Shown here one piece after another: positions 33,636-42,159 of a DNA stretch of 64,000 nt. How positions within the stretch are numbered: position 1 is the stretch's first letter; every line of letters begins with the position of its first letter. Source of the DNA: Candidatus Latescibacterota bacterium (lineage in GTDB: Bacteria > JAAXHH01); the NCBI GenBank assembly GCA_022822725.1, contig JAJEAN010000007.1, forward strand, positions 1,933,045 through 1,997,044, written 5' to 3'. Below the pieces are notes generated by a model, which saw only the letters and a program-made list of their open reading frames with translations, was not told the origin of the DNA and searched no databases. Made by a program: the position numbers and the translations under genes.

Positions 33636-34711
33636 TCGGTCAAACCAGCCTGGCATCGCTGCCCACGCTGCGTACCTACCATAGCCACCGGATATCGAGC
33701 TGGGAAGAGACGGGGGGCAACACCGACGCCTGGCGGATCGAGGCGGGCGAGAAACGCGTCATCGGGCAGATCGACGGCCCCGGGTGCATCAAGCACATCT
33801 GGATGACGCTCGGGATCCCGTCCGAAGACTACTGCCGGCGCATCGTCATGCGCATGTACTGGGACGGCCGTACTGAACCGAGCGTGGAATGCCCCATCGG
33901 CGACTTCTTCGGACTGGGTCACGGCATGCGCAAGGACTTCATCACCGCCCCGCTGCAGATGAGCCCGCAGGACGGCAAGGGGTTCAATTCGTGGTGGCCC
34001 ATGCCGTTCAGGGAAAAGGCCGTGATTGAAATCGAGAACCAGGGCGCCGAAGGCTACTATCATTACTTCTACATCGACTACGAGACGTACCCCACCGTTG
34101 ACGCGGTGGCCGATCAGGCGTATTTTCACGTACAGTGGTGCCGGGAAGCCGATACGAAGGGATGGGCCTTCGAGGAAGGGCTCAAACCCGACGAGTACCG
34201 GAACGACCCCCGGTGGCTGAATACGAGCGACGAGGAGAACTACGTCATCTGCGACGTCGAGGGCGACGGCATCTACTGCGGCGCCCACCTGGACATCGAC
34301 TGCTTTCAGCGCAACCCGAACGACTGGTACGGCGAAGGCGACGACATGATGTTCATCGACGGCGAGGCGTGGCCGCCCTCGCTGCACGGCACGGGGACCG
34401 AGGACTGGTACCACGGGGCGTACGGGCCGACCACGGAGTTCCAGGCGCCCTATCACGGCATCATTCTCTACAGCGGGAACCCCGACTGGAGATTCAAGGG
34501 CAAGAACACCGTCTACCGGTATCACATCGAGGATCCGATCCGGTTTAGGAAGAGCTTCCGCATGTCCATCGAACACGGGCACGCGAACAAGCTGAGCAAC
34601 GACTACGCCAGCACGGCCTACTACTACCTGTCCGAACCGCGAAAAGGCGGTCCGGTAATCCTGCCGGTGGAAGAACGGCTGCCACGGCCGGATGAAGCGC
34701 AGTACGGCTGA
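33632..34711 (+). CDS. GH172 (DUF2961) glycoside hydrolase-like protein, copy 2
   Basis: A 359-residue paralogue of the preceding gene, collinear over its whole length and nearly identical over long stretches (for example FITAPLQMSPQDGKGFNSWW in both). Differences cluster in the N-terminal third, around the NPDWRFKGKNT versus TDGWRWKGKNT loop, and in the segment after GTGTEDWYH. AGGAGGAATC precedes the ATG. A recent tandem duplication is the simplest origin; the product may form hetero-oligomers with copy 1 or have a shifted substrate range. The PhyH gene follows 29 bp later with its own strong ribosome site. Confidence 0.86.
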   Translation: MIGQTSLASLPTLRTYHSHRISSWEETGGNTDAWRIEAGEKRVIGQIDGPGCIKHIWMTLGIPSEDYCRRIVMRMYWDGRTEPSVECPIGDFFGLGHGMRKDFITAPLQMSPQDGKGFNSWWPMPFREKAVIEIENQGAEGYYHYFYIDYETYPTVDAVADQAYFHVQWCREADTKGWAFEEGLKPDEYRNDPRWLNTSDEENYVICDVEGDGIYCGAHLDIDCFQRNPNDWYGEGDDMMFIDGEAWPPSLHGTGTEDWYHGAYGPTTEFQAPYHGIILYSGNPDWRFKGKNTVYRYHIEDPIRFRKSFRMSIEHGHANKLSNDYASTAYYYLSEPRKGGPVILPVEERLPRPDEAQYG

Positions 34712-34740
34712 GGGCAACCCGACCAATTACGGAGGTCCAA

Positions 34741-35595
34741 ATGTTATCCCAGGAGCAGGTCGATTTCTACCACGAGAATGGGTACCTGACCGTCGACAAA
34801 GTGCTTTCCGACGCGGAGGTCTCGGATCTGCAGCGGGTGACGGACGAATTCGTCGATAAGGCCCGGGTCGTCACCGAGCATACGAACTTCTACGATCTCG
34901 AACCGGGGCACTCGGCGGATGATCCGCAGGTGCGCCGGCTCAAGAGCCCGATCGAACACCACGACGTCTACAGGCGCACCATCGAGCACGACGGCATCCT
35001 GGACATCGTGGCCCAACTGATCGGCGACGGCATACGGACCAACGGCAACAAACTGAACATGAAATCCGCCGATTACGGCAGTCCGGTGGAATGGCACCAG
35101 GACTGGGCCTTCTATCCCCACACCAACGACGATATTCTGGCCGTCGGCGTCTGCATCGACGAAATGAACGAGGCCAACGGCGCCCTGCTGGTGATACCCG
35201 GTTCCCACAAGGGGCCGACCTACGACCACCATCAGCACGGCCGGTTCTGCGGCGCCGTGACCGATCCGGATTTTACGCCTGATAACGTCGTCGCGCTCGA
35301 AGTGCCCGCCGGCGGGATATCGATCCACCACGTCCGGACCCTGCACGGTTCGGCGCCGAACTATTCCGGCGCGCCCCGGCGCCTCCTCCTGTTCCAGATG
35401 TGCGCCGCGGACGCCTGGCCGCTGACCGGGGCCGGGGACTGGGACGCCTTCAACGGCAACCTGCTTCGGGGAGCGCCCACCAACGCCCCGCGCATGGCCG
35501 ACCTGCCCGTCCGCATGCCCCTTCCCGGCGCGGAAAAAGGCGGCTCGATCTACGAGAACCAGTCGGTCCTCGAGAACAAGACCTGGGCGCGGTGA
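34741..35595 (+). CDS. Phytanoyl-CoA dioxygenase (PhyH) family protein
   Basis: A 284-residue non-haem iron, 2-oxoglutarate-dependent oxygenase. The iron-binding HxD is in EWHQDWAFYPH (about residue 119), and the distal His with the 2-oxoglutarate Arg in HHVRTLHGSAPNYSGAPRR. The ribosome site GGAGGTCCAA is strong. It follows the GH172 pair in the same orientation, suggesting a catabolic operon in which the oxygenase modifies a sugar- or lipid-linked substrate. That functional link is inferred from position only. Confidence 0.87.
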   Translation: MLSQEQVDFYHENGYLTVDKVLSDAEVSDLQRVTDEFVDKARVVTEHTNFYDLEPGHSADDPQVRRLKSPIEHHDVYRRTIEHDGILDIVAQLIGDGIRTNGNKLNMKSADYGSPVEWHQDWAFYPHTNDDILAVGVCIDEMNEANGALLVIPGSHKGPTYDHHQHGRFCGAVTDPDFTPDNVVALEVPAGGISIHHVRTLHGSAPNYSGAPRRLLLFQMCAADAWPLTGAGDWDAFNGNLLRGAPTNAPRMADLPVRMPLPGAEKGGSIYENQSVLENKTWAR

Positions 35596-35690
35596 TCCGC
35601 TCGGGCCGAAGAACCAGCCCGTGCCATGACGAACCCGGCCCGAAAACACCCGTGACAAGAGGTGCCCGGTCCGGTAAAGGACGCTGAGCG

Positions 35691-36236
35691 GTGAACGACT
35701 CGGCCCACAGTGGAGCGGATCGCGCGGGTCAAGCGGATCGAGGAGATCGCGAAGACCAGGCCGGCCGGCATCGACCCATCCTCTTCTTCGACGGCGTATG
35801 CGGCCTGTGTAACCGGTTCATTGACCTGATGCTGCGGGCCGATAGGCAGGATCGCTTTCGGTACGCGCCGTTGCAGGGCGAAACCGCGCGGCGCATGCTT
35901 GGGGTGGATAACGAGGCCGGCAACCGCAAGACCTCCGATCTCTCCCTCGGCGGCGCCCGGAACGGTGACACCCGGAACGGCGACACCCGGAACGGCGACA
36001 CCCAATCCTTCGTTTTCCTCGAAAATGACAGGCGATTCGAACGGTCGAACGCCGTTCTGCATGCCCTGGGACGCCTGGGTGGGCCGTGGCGACTGATCGC
36101 CGTGCTCTATGTATTCCCCAGACCCCTGCGTGATTTGATCTACCGCTTCATTGCGCGTAACCGGTACCGTTGGTTCGGCAGAAGCGACGAGTGCCGTCTA
36201 CCCAGGCCGGAAGAAAGGGATCGGTTTCTTCCGTGA
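35691..36236 (+). CDS. DCC-family (DUF393) thiol-disulfide oxidoreductase-like protein
   Basis: A 181-residue protein of the thioredoxin-like DUF393 family, named for its Asp-Cys-Cys motif. Here the motif region is FFDGVCGLCNRF (about residue 30), giving a CxxC pair. The PLQGETARRMLG block and the C-terminal YRFIARNRYRWFG are also typical. A tandem RNGDT insert (three 15-bp copies) interrupts the middle of the domain. It starts with GTG. The stop overlaps the GTG of the next gene. The role is probably redox chemistry at cysteines, with unknown partner. Confidence 0.82.
   Translation: MNDSAHSGADRAGQADRGDREDQAGRHRPILFFDGVCGLCNRFIDLMLRADRQDRFRYAPLQGETARRMLGVDNEAGNRKTSDLSLGGARNGDTRNGDTRNGDTQSFVFLENDRRFERSNAVLHALGRLGGPWRLIAVLYVFPRPLRDLIYRFIARNRYRWFGRSDECRLPRPEERDRFLP
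35956..36000 (+). repeat. 15-bp tandem repeat, 3 in-frame copies in the DCC gene
   Basis: Three adjoining units CCCGGAACGGYGACA encode three RNGDT pentapeptides. The first differs by a single base from the other two, so the expansion looks recent. Confidence 0.9.
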
Positions 36237-37102
36237 CCACCAGATATACGTCCGAAAACCATCCCTTCGTCACACCCGACGTGGTCAACGCCCTGCCGAG
36301 TAAGCCGGCGGATGTTCGATCCGATTATGGTCCGGCGCCATCCCAGTATGGCGAATTGCGCCGGCCGGAGGGCGACGGTCCCTATCCTGTTGCCGTGGTC
36401 TTCCACGGTGGTTGCTGGCTCTCGCTTTACGCGGACCTGCACAACGCGGATGCACTGGCGGACGCGCTGAGAGACGAGGGCATCGCGTCCTGGAACGTCG
36501 AATACCGGTGCGTGGACCAGGCAGGGGGCGGATGGCCGGGGACGTTTCTCGACGCGGGGCTCGCGGTAGACCACCTTCGTGCGCTGGCAGAGGGCCACGG
36601 CCTCGATTTGAGCCGCGTAATCACGGTCGGCCACTCTGCAGGCGGCCACCTGGCGCTTTGGACGGCTGCGCGCCGCAAATTGCCCGTGGAAAGCCCGCTG
36701 TGGACCGCTGACCCGTTGCCGCTGTGTGGGACGGTCGTACTGGGCGGTCCCGGAGATTTGAAGGCATTCGCGCCGCACGCCGATGCGGAATGCCGCCAAG
36801 GTATCGTGGCGGAACTGCTTGGAGGATCTGGCGTATCATCCCAAAAACTGGAAGCGCGGCTTCGGTGCGGGTCTCCCGTCCAGATGCTGCCTCTTGGCGT
36901 GAGACAGGTCATGATCAGCACGGAACATGACTGGGTCGTACCGCCCGAACTGGGTGCGGCCTACGCGGACGCGGCGCGGGATGCCGGTGATGACATCGAG
37001 CACATCATCATCCAGGACGCCGGTCACCACGAACTCATGGTCCCGGGTTCGGTGACGTGGCCCGTCATTTGCCGGGCCGTGCGTACATTACTTGAAACCT
37101 GA
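36233..37102 (+). CDS. Alpha/beta hydrolase (esterase / kynurenine-formamidase-like)
   Basis: An alpha/beta-hydrolase fold enzyme that cleaves an ester or amide. Seen: the oxyanion-hole FHGGCW, the nucleophile elbow GHSAGGH, an acidic residue in TEHDWVVPPE and the catalytic His in DAGHHELM. This layout fits the small esterase / arylformamidase-like group. I use GTG 36233, which overlaps the stop of the DCC gene (GTGA) and gives 289 residues. The track start at 36170 would add 21 residues overlapping the DCC gene. Coupled translation with that gene is likely. Substrate unknown. Confidence 0.84.
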   Translation: MTTRYTSENHPFVTPDVVNALPSKPADVRSDYGPAPSQYGELRRPEGDGPYPVAVVFHGGCWLSLYADLHNADALADALRDEGIASWNVEYRCVDQAGGGWPGTFLDAGLAVDHLRALAEGHGLDLSRVITVGHSAGGHLALWTAARRKLPVESPLWTADPLPLCGTVVLGGPGDLKAFAPHADAECRQGIVAELLGGSGVSSQKLEARLRCGSPVQMLPLGVRQVMISTEHDWVVPPELGAAYADAARDAGDDIEHIIIQDAGHHELMVPGSVTWPVICRAVRTLLET

Positions 37103-37129
37103 GCACGGCCGTAAGTCCGGCCGATACAG

Positions 37130-37241
37130 AAAACCGGTGATTGCAGTAGCCGGTGAAAATTGAAGCCGGAGATATTAGAAGCCGGAGACAATTGAAGCCG
37201 ATCACAATAGAAGCAGGTAACAACAGAAGCCAATAGTGGCA
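37130..37241. repeat. 16-bp imperfect tandem repeat, 7 copies, intergenic
   Basis: Seven consecutive 16-bp units of the form GAAGCCGGAGAYAWTA lie between the esterase gene and the SnoaL-like gene. The central units are the most alike, and the outer ones have drifted. No ORF crosses them convincingly. Together with similar intergenic arrays at 51087 and 61040 it suggests a general tendency to short tandem duplication in this genome. Confidence 0.8.
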
Positions 37242-37257
37242 ATGGTAAGGACTGATT

Positions 37258-37668
37258 ATGGAAAGGAAAGGACAGGCCATGCCCAGCATCACCGTTAAAC
37301 CCGATTGCGGCCATTCGCCCAAAAAGGCTCTGCTGCGGGACTTCATCTCCGCCTTCGCACACGCCGACGTCGACGGTATCCTGGCGCCCATGAGCGACGA
37401 CATCGTCTGGAATCTGGTGGGCGAAACCGTGATCGAAGGCAAAGTAAACGTCCGCAAACTCCTGGAATCGATGGAAAACGCGGGTACGAGCGATCTCGTC
37501 ATCGAGTCCATCATCACCCACGGACGGGACGCCGCAGTCAACGGCGTGATTCGATCGAACTCGGGCCAGGCCCACGCATTCTGCGACGTCGTACAGTTTA
37601 GCAGTACGACCGGCAGGAAGATAAAGACCATGACTTCCTACTCGATTGCATTGAGCGAGGAGAAATAA
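37258..37668 (+). CDS. SnoaL-like / NTF2-fold protein
   Basis: A 136-residue protein with the small NTF2-like fold pattern: LRDFISAFAHADVDGILAPMSDDIVW, then VIEGKVNVRKLLESM and a beta-rich end. Family members include ketosteroid isomerases and many uncharacterised enzymes. Two starts are equally supported by ribosome sites, ATG 37258 (TAAGGA upstream) and ATG 37279 (AAAGGA upstream); the shorter form begins MPSITVKPD. It is followed by small enzymes of the VOC and DUF1801 types with short or overlapping junctions, so it probably belongs to their operon. Function unknown. Confidence 0.68.
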   Translation: MERKGQAMPSITVKPDCGHSPKKALLRDFISAFAHADVDGILAPMSDDIVWNLVGETVIEGKVNVRKLLESMENAGTSDLVIESIITHGRDAAVNGVIRSNSGQAHAFCDVVQFSSTTGRKIKTMTSYSIALSEEK

Positions 37669-37671
37669 GCC

Positions 37672-38148
37672 GTGCAGAAGATCGTCACGAATCTGTGGTT
37701 CGACGGACGTGTCGAGGAGGCCCTGGAACTCTATACTTCGCTCCTGCCCGATTCGCGCGTCCTCGGCGTCACTCGTTACAACAAAGCCGGCATGGGCACG
37801 CCGGGCGACATCGTGACCGCGAACTTCGAACTGGCGGGGCAGGCATTCACAATCATCAATGGCGGGCCGCATTTTAAGCACAGCCCGGCCATGTCGCTCT
37901 GCGTCACCTGCGCCGATCAGGAAGAAGTGGACAAAATTTGGGACGGGTTGACATCCGGTGGCGGCAAGGAAAGCCGTTGCGGCTGGCTGGTCGACCGCTT
38001 CGGCGTCTCCTGGCAGATCATGCCGGCGAGGCTGGGCGAGATGCTGGGCAGCGATGATACGGCGGCAGTCGAACGGGTCACCGCGTCGTTCCTCAAGATG
38101 AACAAGCTCGATATCGCCGAATTGGAAAGGGCCTTCCGCGATGAGTAA
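37672..38148 (+). CDS. VOC-family PhnB-like protein
   Basis: A 158-residue member of the vicinal oxygen chelate superfamily, PhnB/3-demethylubiquinone-9 methyltransferase-like subgroup. Evidence is the opening IVTNLWFDGRVEEALELYTS, the FTIINGGPHFKHSPAMSL strand and the DRFGVSWQIMP block. It starts with GTG 3 bp after the preceding stop, with a GGAG upstream, and overlaps the next gene by eight bases. Such proteins are often encoded with DUF1801 proteins in small stress or metabolic clusters. The ligand is unknown. Confidence 0.84.
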   Translation: MQKIVTNLWFDGRVEEALELYTSLLPDSRVLGVTRYNKAGMGTPGDIVTANFELAGQAFTIINGGPHFKHSPAMSLCVTCADQEEVDKIWDGLTSGGGKESRCGWLVDRFGVSWQIMPARLGEMLGSDDTAAVERVTASFLKMNKLDIAELERAFRDE

Positions 38149-38530
38149 ACCGAAGCCGTCCCGGCACGCCCCGGAGGAGGTGGACGCGTATCTCGCCGCG
38201 CTGCCGGATGACTTTCGCGCCACGCTGCAGCAACTGCGAGAGATCGTACGGCAAATCGCGCCGGACTGCACGGAACGGGTCAACTACCGGATCCCGATCT
38301 TCCGCCTCAAGAAAGACTTCGTGGCCATGTCGGCCGCCACGAAACACGTCGGATTCCACACCATGAGCAAGGCTATCCCGGCGGCCATGAAGGACGAACT
38401 CGGTGAGGAAGGGATCTGGATATCCGGCACGACCTTCCACATCAAACCCGGTACGAAGCTTCCGGTCGCATTGCTGGAGAAAGCGTTGCGCGCGCGGCTG
38501 AGGGAGCTGGAGTCGGGCCGAGGCAGGTGA
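38141..38530 (+). CDS. DUF1801 (YdhG-like) protein
   Basis: A 129-residue DUF1801 protein. Members such as YdhG have been described as frataxin-like iron-binding proteins. Seen: EEVDAYLAALPDDFRATLQQLR at the N-terminus, the ERVNYRIPIFRLKKDF strand pair, and IKPGTKLPVALLEKALRARL at the end. It overlaps the VOC gene by eight bases, so coupled translation is likely. It converges with the GNAT gene on the other strand. Confidence 0.82.
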   Translation: MSKPKPSRHAPEEVDAYLAALPDDFRATLQQLREIVRQIAPDCTERVNYRIPIFRLKKDFVAMSAATKHVGFHTMSKAIPAAMKDELGEEGIWISGTTFHIKPGTKLPVALLEKALRARLRELESGRGR

Positions 38531-38605
38531 CCGACCTGGCCAGGATTGAGCAGCAGTCCCGGCGGTTGCAGCCGTCCTTCGCACGATTACCCGGGCACTC
38601 GACCG

Positions 38606-39058
38606 TCAGGTATCAAGACTCAGCGTCCAATTGTTCCACTTGCGGTCCGGCAATCCACCCAACGATCGATAGAACGCTTCGGCGGCGGCGTTCCCGGTCA
38701 TGACCGTCCAAATGACTTCCGACGCGCCCATGGACCGGGCATGCGCAGTCACCGACGCCATCAGGGCCTTTCCCGCACCCATGTTTCGGGCAGCCTTGAC
38801 GACAAACAGTTCTTTGAGAACGAGCTTCGGACGAAGCGTGTAGGTCCATAGAATCGGATAGGTTACGGCCATCCCGACCAGATCGTCATCGTGTTCGGCG
38901 ACAAACGCGGTGAATAACCGATTGTCGCCAAAACCGTGCTCCAGGATGCTTTCCCGCGTCACGGCGAACTGGTCGATATAGTCCTCAAACCTCGCCAACC
39001 CTTCCATGAGTTCGAGCAGGCGATCGGTGTCTTCCGGTACGGCTAATCTGACGTGCAT
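38606..39058 (-). CDS. GNAT-family N-acetyltransferase
   Basis: A 150-residue Gcn5-related acetyltransferase that transfers acetyl from acetyl-CoA to an amine. Core signatures are LVLKELFVVKAARNMGAGKALM (motif A, with the acetyl-CoA-binding R/Q-x-x-G-x-G/A pattern as ARNMGAG) and NAAAEAFYRSLGG. Close in layout to diamine or general GNAT enzymes. It lies directly downstream of hisC in the same direction, 14 bp away, so it may be read through from the his genes. Acceptor unknown. Confidence 0.84.
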   Translation of the reverse strand: MHVRLAVPEDTDRLLELMEGLARFEDYIDQFAVTRESILEHGFGDNRLFTAFVAEHDDDLVGMAVTYPILWTYTLRPKLVLKELFVVKAARNMGAGKALMASVTAHARSMGASEVIWTVMTGNAAAEAFYRSLGGLPDRKWNNWTLSLDT

Positions 39059-39072
39059 TCGGTAAGGTATCC

Positions 39073-40218
39073 CTACGCGGCCAGCACTTCCCGCAGCGCA
39101 TCGAGAAAAGCGTCGTTCTCTTCCGGCAGGCCGATAGTGACCCGCATGCCCCGTTCCAGCATGGGATACCGGCTCACGTCGCGGATGAGTACGCCGCGGT
39201 CGATGAGTCCGTGGAAGATCCCGGCGACCGGACGTTCCGCCTCGAAGAGCACGAAATTGGCGTGGGAGGGGCAGGGGCGGATGCCGGGCAGCTCCCGGAG
39301 GCCTTCGTAGACCCGTTGTCTCTCGGCCCGGATCAGCGCCGCCCGTTCCTGGATCAGGGCATCCTGTCCGATCAGCGTCCGCGCGGCGATCAGCGAAATG
39401 GCGTTCACATTGTAGGGAAGCTTGACCTTCTCGATCTCTCGCGCCAGGGATGGATCGGCGGCCAGGTAGCCCAGCCGAAGGCCAGCCGCGCCCAATGCTT
39501 TCGAAAAGGTACGCGTGATCACCAGGTTGGGATGCCGCTCCAGCAGTTCGATGCAGGACACGCCGCCGAATTCGTAGTAGGCCTCGTCTACCACGACCAG
39601 GCCCCTGGTCGACCCGGCGATCGCCGCCACTTCTTCAGGCTGAATCATCGATCCGGTGGGATTGTTCGGTGAACAGAGCACCACGAGCCGGACCCCCGGC
39701 TGAGCACTTTCCTCCATCAGCCGGTCGACGTCGAAGGTCAGTTCCTGATTGTCGAGATTGTCGCGGTCGTTGCGGTTGTCGTGGTCGCGGTTCCCGCGCT
39801 TCAGATAGACCGTACGGATGTCGGCGTCCGCGACCCTGGCCATCAGTCCGTAAAGCGTAAAAGTCGGCGCAGGCAGTACCACCCGGTCTCCCTGGCCAAC
39901 CGCGGCCTGGAAGACCGCCTGGATCAGTTCGTTCGAGCCATTGCCGATCAGGATGTGTTCGGGACCCAGCCCGTGCCGCGCGCCGATGGCCTTCCTGGTC
40001 TCCAACGGCACAAAACCGGGATAGCGGCCCCAGTTGCCGGCCAGGGCCTCGTCCATGATTTCACGCTTGAGATCTTCAGGGACGTCGAAGGGGCATTCGT
40101 TCTGGTTGAGCTTGACCGGGCAGTCCGGCTGGACCAGGGTGTAACCCGACATGGCGCGGACGGCAGGCTTGACGGGCGGGGAGGATTCACCGGTGTTATC
40201 GCGCGTCGAGGCAGCCAT
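39073..40218 (-). CDS. hisC: Histidinol-phosphate aminotransferase
   Basis: A PLP-dependent class I/II aminotransferase that makes histidinol phosphate from imidazole acetol phosphate in histidine biosynthesis. Length 381 is normal. The PLP lysine is in TRTFSKALGAAGLRLGY, the CSPNNPTG motif is complete, and VVDEAYYEF holds the cofactor Asp/Tyr. An Asn/Asp/Arg-rich run (NRDHDNRNDRDNLDNQ, about residue 145) is an insertion not expected in the family. Its ATG lies four bases after the hisG stop, so the genes are cotranscribed. The adjacent hisG supports HisC instead of another aminotransferase. Confidence 0.9.
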   Translation of the reverse strand: MAASTRDNTGESSPPVKPAVRAMSGYTLVQPDCPVKLNQNECPFDVPEDLKREIMDEALAGNWGRYPGFVPLETRKAIGARHGLGPEHILIGNGSNELIQAVFQAAVGQGDRVVLPAPTFTLYGLMARVADADIRTVYLKRGNRDHDNRNDRDNLDNQELTFDVDRLMEESAQPGVRLVVLCSPNNPTGSMIQPEEVAAIAGSTRGLVVVDEAYYEFGGVSCIELLERHPNLVITRTFSKALGAAGLRLGYLAADPSLAREIEKVKLPYNVNAISLIAARTLIGQDALIQERAALIRAERQRVYEGLRELPGIRPCPSHANFVLFEAERPVAGIFHGLIDRGVLIRDVSRYPMLERGMRVTIGLPEENDAFLDALREVLAA

Positions 40219-40222
40219 GCCT

Positions 40223-41092
40223 TTAGTAGATCACCTTGTTCAGCGGGTACTCTACCAGGCCCTGGGCGCCGGCCCGCTTGAGCGCCGGGATCAGCTGCCG
40301 GATGGTGTGCTCCTCGATCATCACTTCGATGGCGACCCACTCCTGATCGGCCAGGGGGGATATGGTGGGGTTCTGCAGCGCGGGAAGGAGGGCGGACACG
40401 GCTTCGAGATCCGCACGCTTCACGTTCATCTTGAGGCCGACCATTTCCTCGGCGAGCATGGCGCCTTTGAGCAGCAGGGCGATGTTCTCGATCTTGCGCC
40501 GCTTGTCCGGATCCTGCCAGGTCGTCCTGTTCGCGATGAGCCGGTTGGTAGACACCATCAGCGTATCGAGGACCCGAAGCTTGTTGGCCCTGATCGAACC
40601 GCCCGTTTCGGTGATTTCCACGATCGCGTCCGCCAGGTCCGGGGCCTTGGCCTCCGTGGCGCCCCAGGAGAACTCCACCTTCGCGGACACGCCGTGCTTT
40701 TTGAGGTAGTTTTCCGTGATGTTGACGACTTCCGTGGCGATGCGTTTTCCTTCAAGATCCTCGACGCTCTTGATGTCTGAAGCTTCCGGAACGGCCAGCA
40801 CCCAACGAAGGGGCTGCCGGGTATGCTTGGCGTAGACCAGTTCCGCCACTTCCACCACGTCCGCCCCGGTCTCCGTGATCCAGTCCTTGCCCGTCAGTCC
40901 CGCGTCGAACACCCCGTCCTCGACGTAGCGGCCGATCTCCTGGGCCCGGATCAGCATGATCTCCAGTTCTTCGTCGTCCACCCAGGGAGAGTAGGAGCGG
41001 CTGCTGACCGTGCAATGAAACCCCGCCTTCCGCATGAGTTCGAAGGTGGATTCCTGCAGGCTTCCCTTCGGCAGCGCCAGTTTGATCAGCAT
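40223..41092 (-). CDS. hisG: ATP phosphoribosyltransferase, long form
   Basis: The first enzyme of histidine biosynthesis, condensing ATP with PRPP. At 289 residues it is the long form with a C-terminal regulatory domain ([20 protein letters not shown]) that normally mediates feedback inhibition by histidine. The catalytic part shows [21 protein letters not shown], and the PRPP-binding region at about residue 158 ([20 protein letters not shown]). GAGGAG lies about nine bases before the ATG. Pairing with hisC directly downstream forms a small his operon; the other his genes are not in the window. Confidence 0.93.
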   Translation of the reverse strand: MLIKLALPKGSLQESTFELMRKAGFHCTVSSRSYSPWVDDEELEIMLIRAQEIGRYVEDGVFDAGLTGKDWITETGADVVEVAELVYAKHTRQPLRWVLAVPEASDIKSVEDLEGKRIATEVVNITENYLKKHGVSAKVEFSWGATEAKAPDLADAIVEITETGGSIRANKLRVLDTLMVSTNRLIANRTTWQDPDKRRKIENIALLLKGAMLAEEMVGLKMNVKRADLEAVSALLPALQNPTISPLADQEWVAIEVMIEEHTIRQLIPALKRAGAQGLVEYPLNKVIY

Positions 41093-41419
41093 TTTCGTAT
41101 GCTCCTCGGTTATTACTGGAAGTTTACCGTACCGTTACGCAAAGACTTCGCAAAATAACACGTTTGGCCTTGATTGTCCATTCCTATTCAGATCCAGACA
41201 GACGACCTACCATTTCTTCAACCTGGCTCCTAAATCCCTCGGCCGCTACTCAGATTGAGTGGTTCTTCGTAAAGCGGAAACATCTAAGAGTCAGGTTCTC
41301 CGTTTTTTTCCGACTGAATCGTATATCAGCATCCATTCGATCATAGGATCTTGATCGCTAGTAAATTAGATATGCTCATTTAACTCTTTCCGTTTAACGT
41401 TTTTCGTTATATAATCCAA
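41093..41419. other. Intergenic region between hisG and higB
   Basis: This 327-bp gap separates divergent genes. It turns A+T-rich toward higB and contains the palindrome and TATAAT described separately. No leader-peptide run of His codons was noticed upstream of hisG, although the hisG promoter should lie here. No RNA gene was recognised. Confidence 0.45.
41395..41415 (+). promoter_or_regulatory. Candidate HigA operator with TATAAT box
   Basis: A TAACG-TTTTT-CGTTA inverted repeat (41395-41409) abuts a perfect TATAAT (41410-41415) just before higB. HigA antitoxins autorepress by binding such palindromes. The TATAAT sits only five bases before the higB ATG, so transcription from it would be leaderless or start just inside the gene; a promoter further upstream is also possible. 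Confidence 0.45.
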
Positions 41420-41731
41420 ATGATACGTTCTTTCGCAGATAGGGAAACCGAGAAGGTCTTCCGTCGCTTCCGGTCTCGGAAGTTGCCCAGTGACATTCAA
41501 AAGACGGCAGTGCGAAAACTTCGAATGCTTCACAGATCATCATCGCTTATTGATCTTCGGGTGCCACCAGCCAATCATCTTGAGAAACTTAGTGGTGGCC
41601 GTTCAGGACAGTACAGTATCAGAATCAACGACCGCTGGCGGATTTGTTTTACATGGAGAAACGGCAATGCCTACGATGTTGAAAACGAGGACTATCACCA
41701 GGAGAGCCAACCATGCGTAACAGAAAACTAG
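41420..41731 (+). CDS. higB: HigB-type toxin (RelE superfamily)
   Basis: A 103-residue ribosome-dependent mRNA-cleaving toxin of the HigB/RelE group. It has the classical opening MIRSFADRETEKVF, the middle LRVPPANHLEKLSGG and the C-terminal core YSIRINDRWRICFTW, then NAYDVENEDYH. It is slightly longer than usual because it reads ten or so residues past the normal DYH end, overlapping the antitoxin gene by 19 bases. Toxin-first order is the standard higBA arrangement. Probably a functional module. Confidence 0.88.
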   Translation: MIRSFADRETEKVFRRFRSRKLPSDIQKTAVRKLRMLHRSSSLIDLRVPPANHLEKLSGGRSGQYSIRINDRWRICFTWRNGNAYDVENEDYHQESQPCVTEN

Positions 41732-42033
41732 CGCCTGTACATCCAGGTGAGGTCTTATTGGAGGAGTTTCTCAAGCCAATGAACCTGAGCCAGAACCGCC
41801 TGGCGCTTTCCATCGGCGTACCGCCGCGACGCATCAACGAAATCGTCCTGGGAAAACGAGGCATAACCGCCGATACGGCCCTCAGGCTGGCTCGCTACTT
41901 CGATATGTCGCCCCAGTTCTGGATGGGCATACAGATGGACTATGCGCTCGACGTTGCCGAAGACGAACTATCGGATCGTCTGGCGATTGAGGTTCGGCCA
42001 CACCCAGAGACTAAACAGGCCGCATCCCCCTGA
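41713..42033 (+). CDS. higA: HigA-type antitoxin (XRE family)
   Basis: A 106-residue antitoxin that binds HigB and represses the operon. The family signature HPGEVLLEEFLKPMNLSQNRLA is at the N-terminus, the helix-turn-helix continues through IGVPPRRINEIVLGKRGIT, and MSPQFWMGIQMDYAL closes the domain. It overlaps the toxin gene, giving coupled expression. It is clearly related to the orphan antitoxin at 46820, so the window carries two members of the same family. Confidence 0.9.
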   Translation: MRNRKLAPVHPGEVLLEEFLKPMNLSQNRLALSIGVPPRRINEIVLGKRGITADTALRLARYFDMSPQFWMGIQMDYALDVAEDELSDRLAIEVRPHPETKQAASP

Positions 42034-42159
42034 GAACTCGTACCCGGGATTATTGATCTCGAAGAGGGAAATCATCCCTGTCGCCCCGACACTGCATCCT
42101 CTAAATAGTATGAATGCAACCAAGACCGCTGCGATATTCGATATCGACGGAGTCGCGCA

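Noticed and set aside
32517-34726. Antisense ORFs of 324 and 397 aa across the GH172 pair
   Set aside because: Similar to each other only because the sense genes are duplicated; no independent motif.
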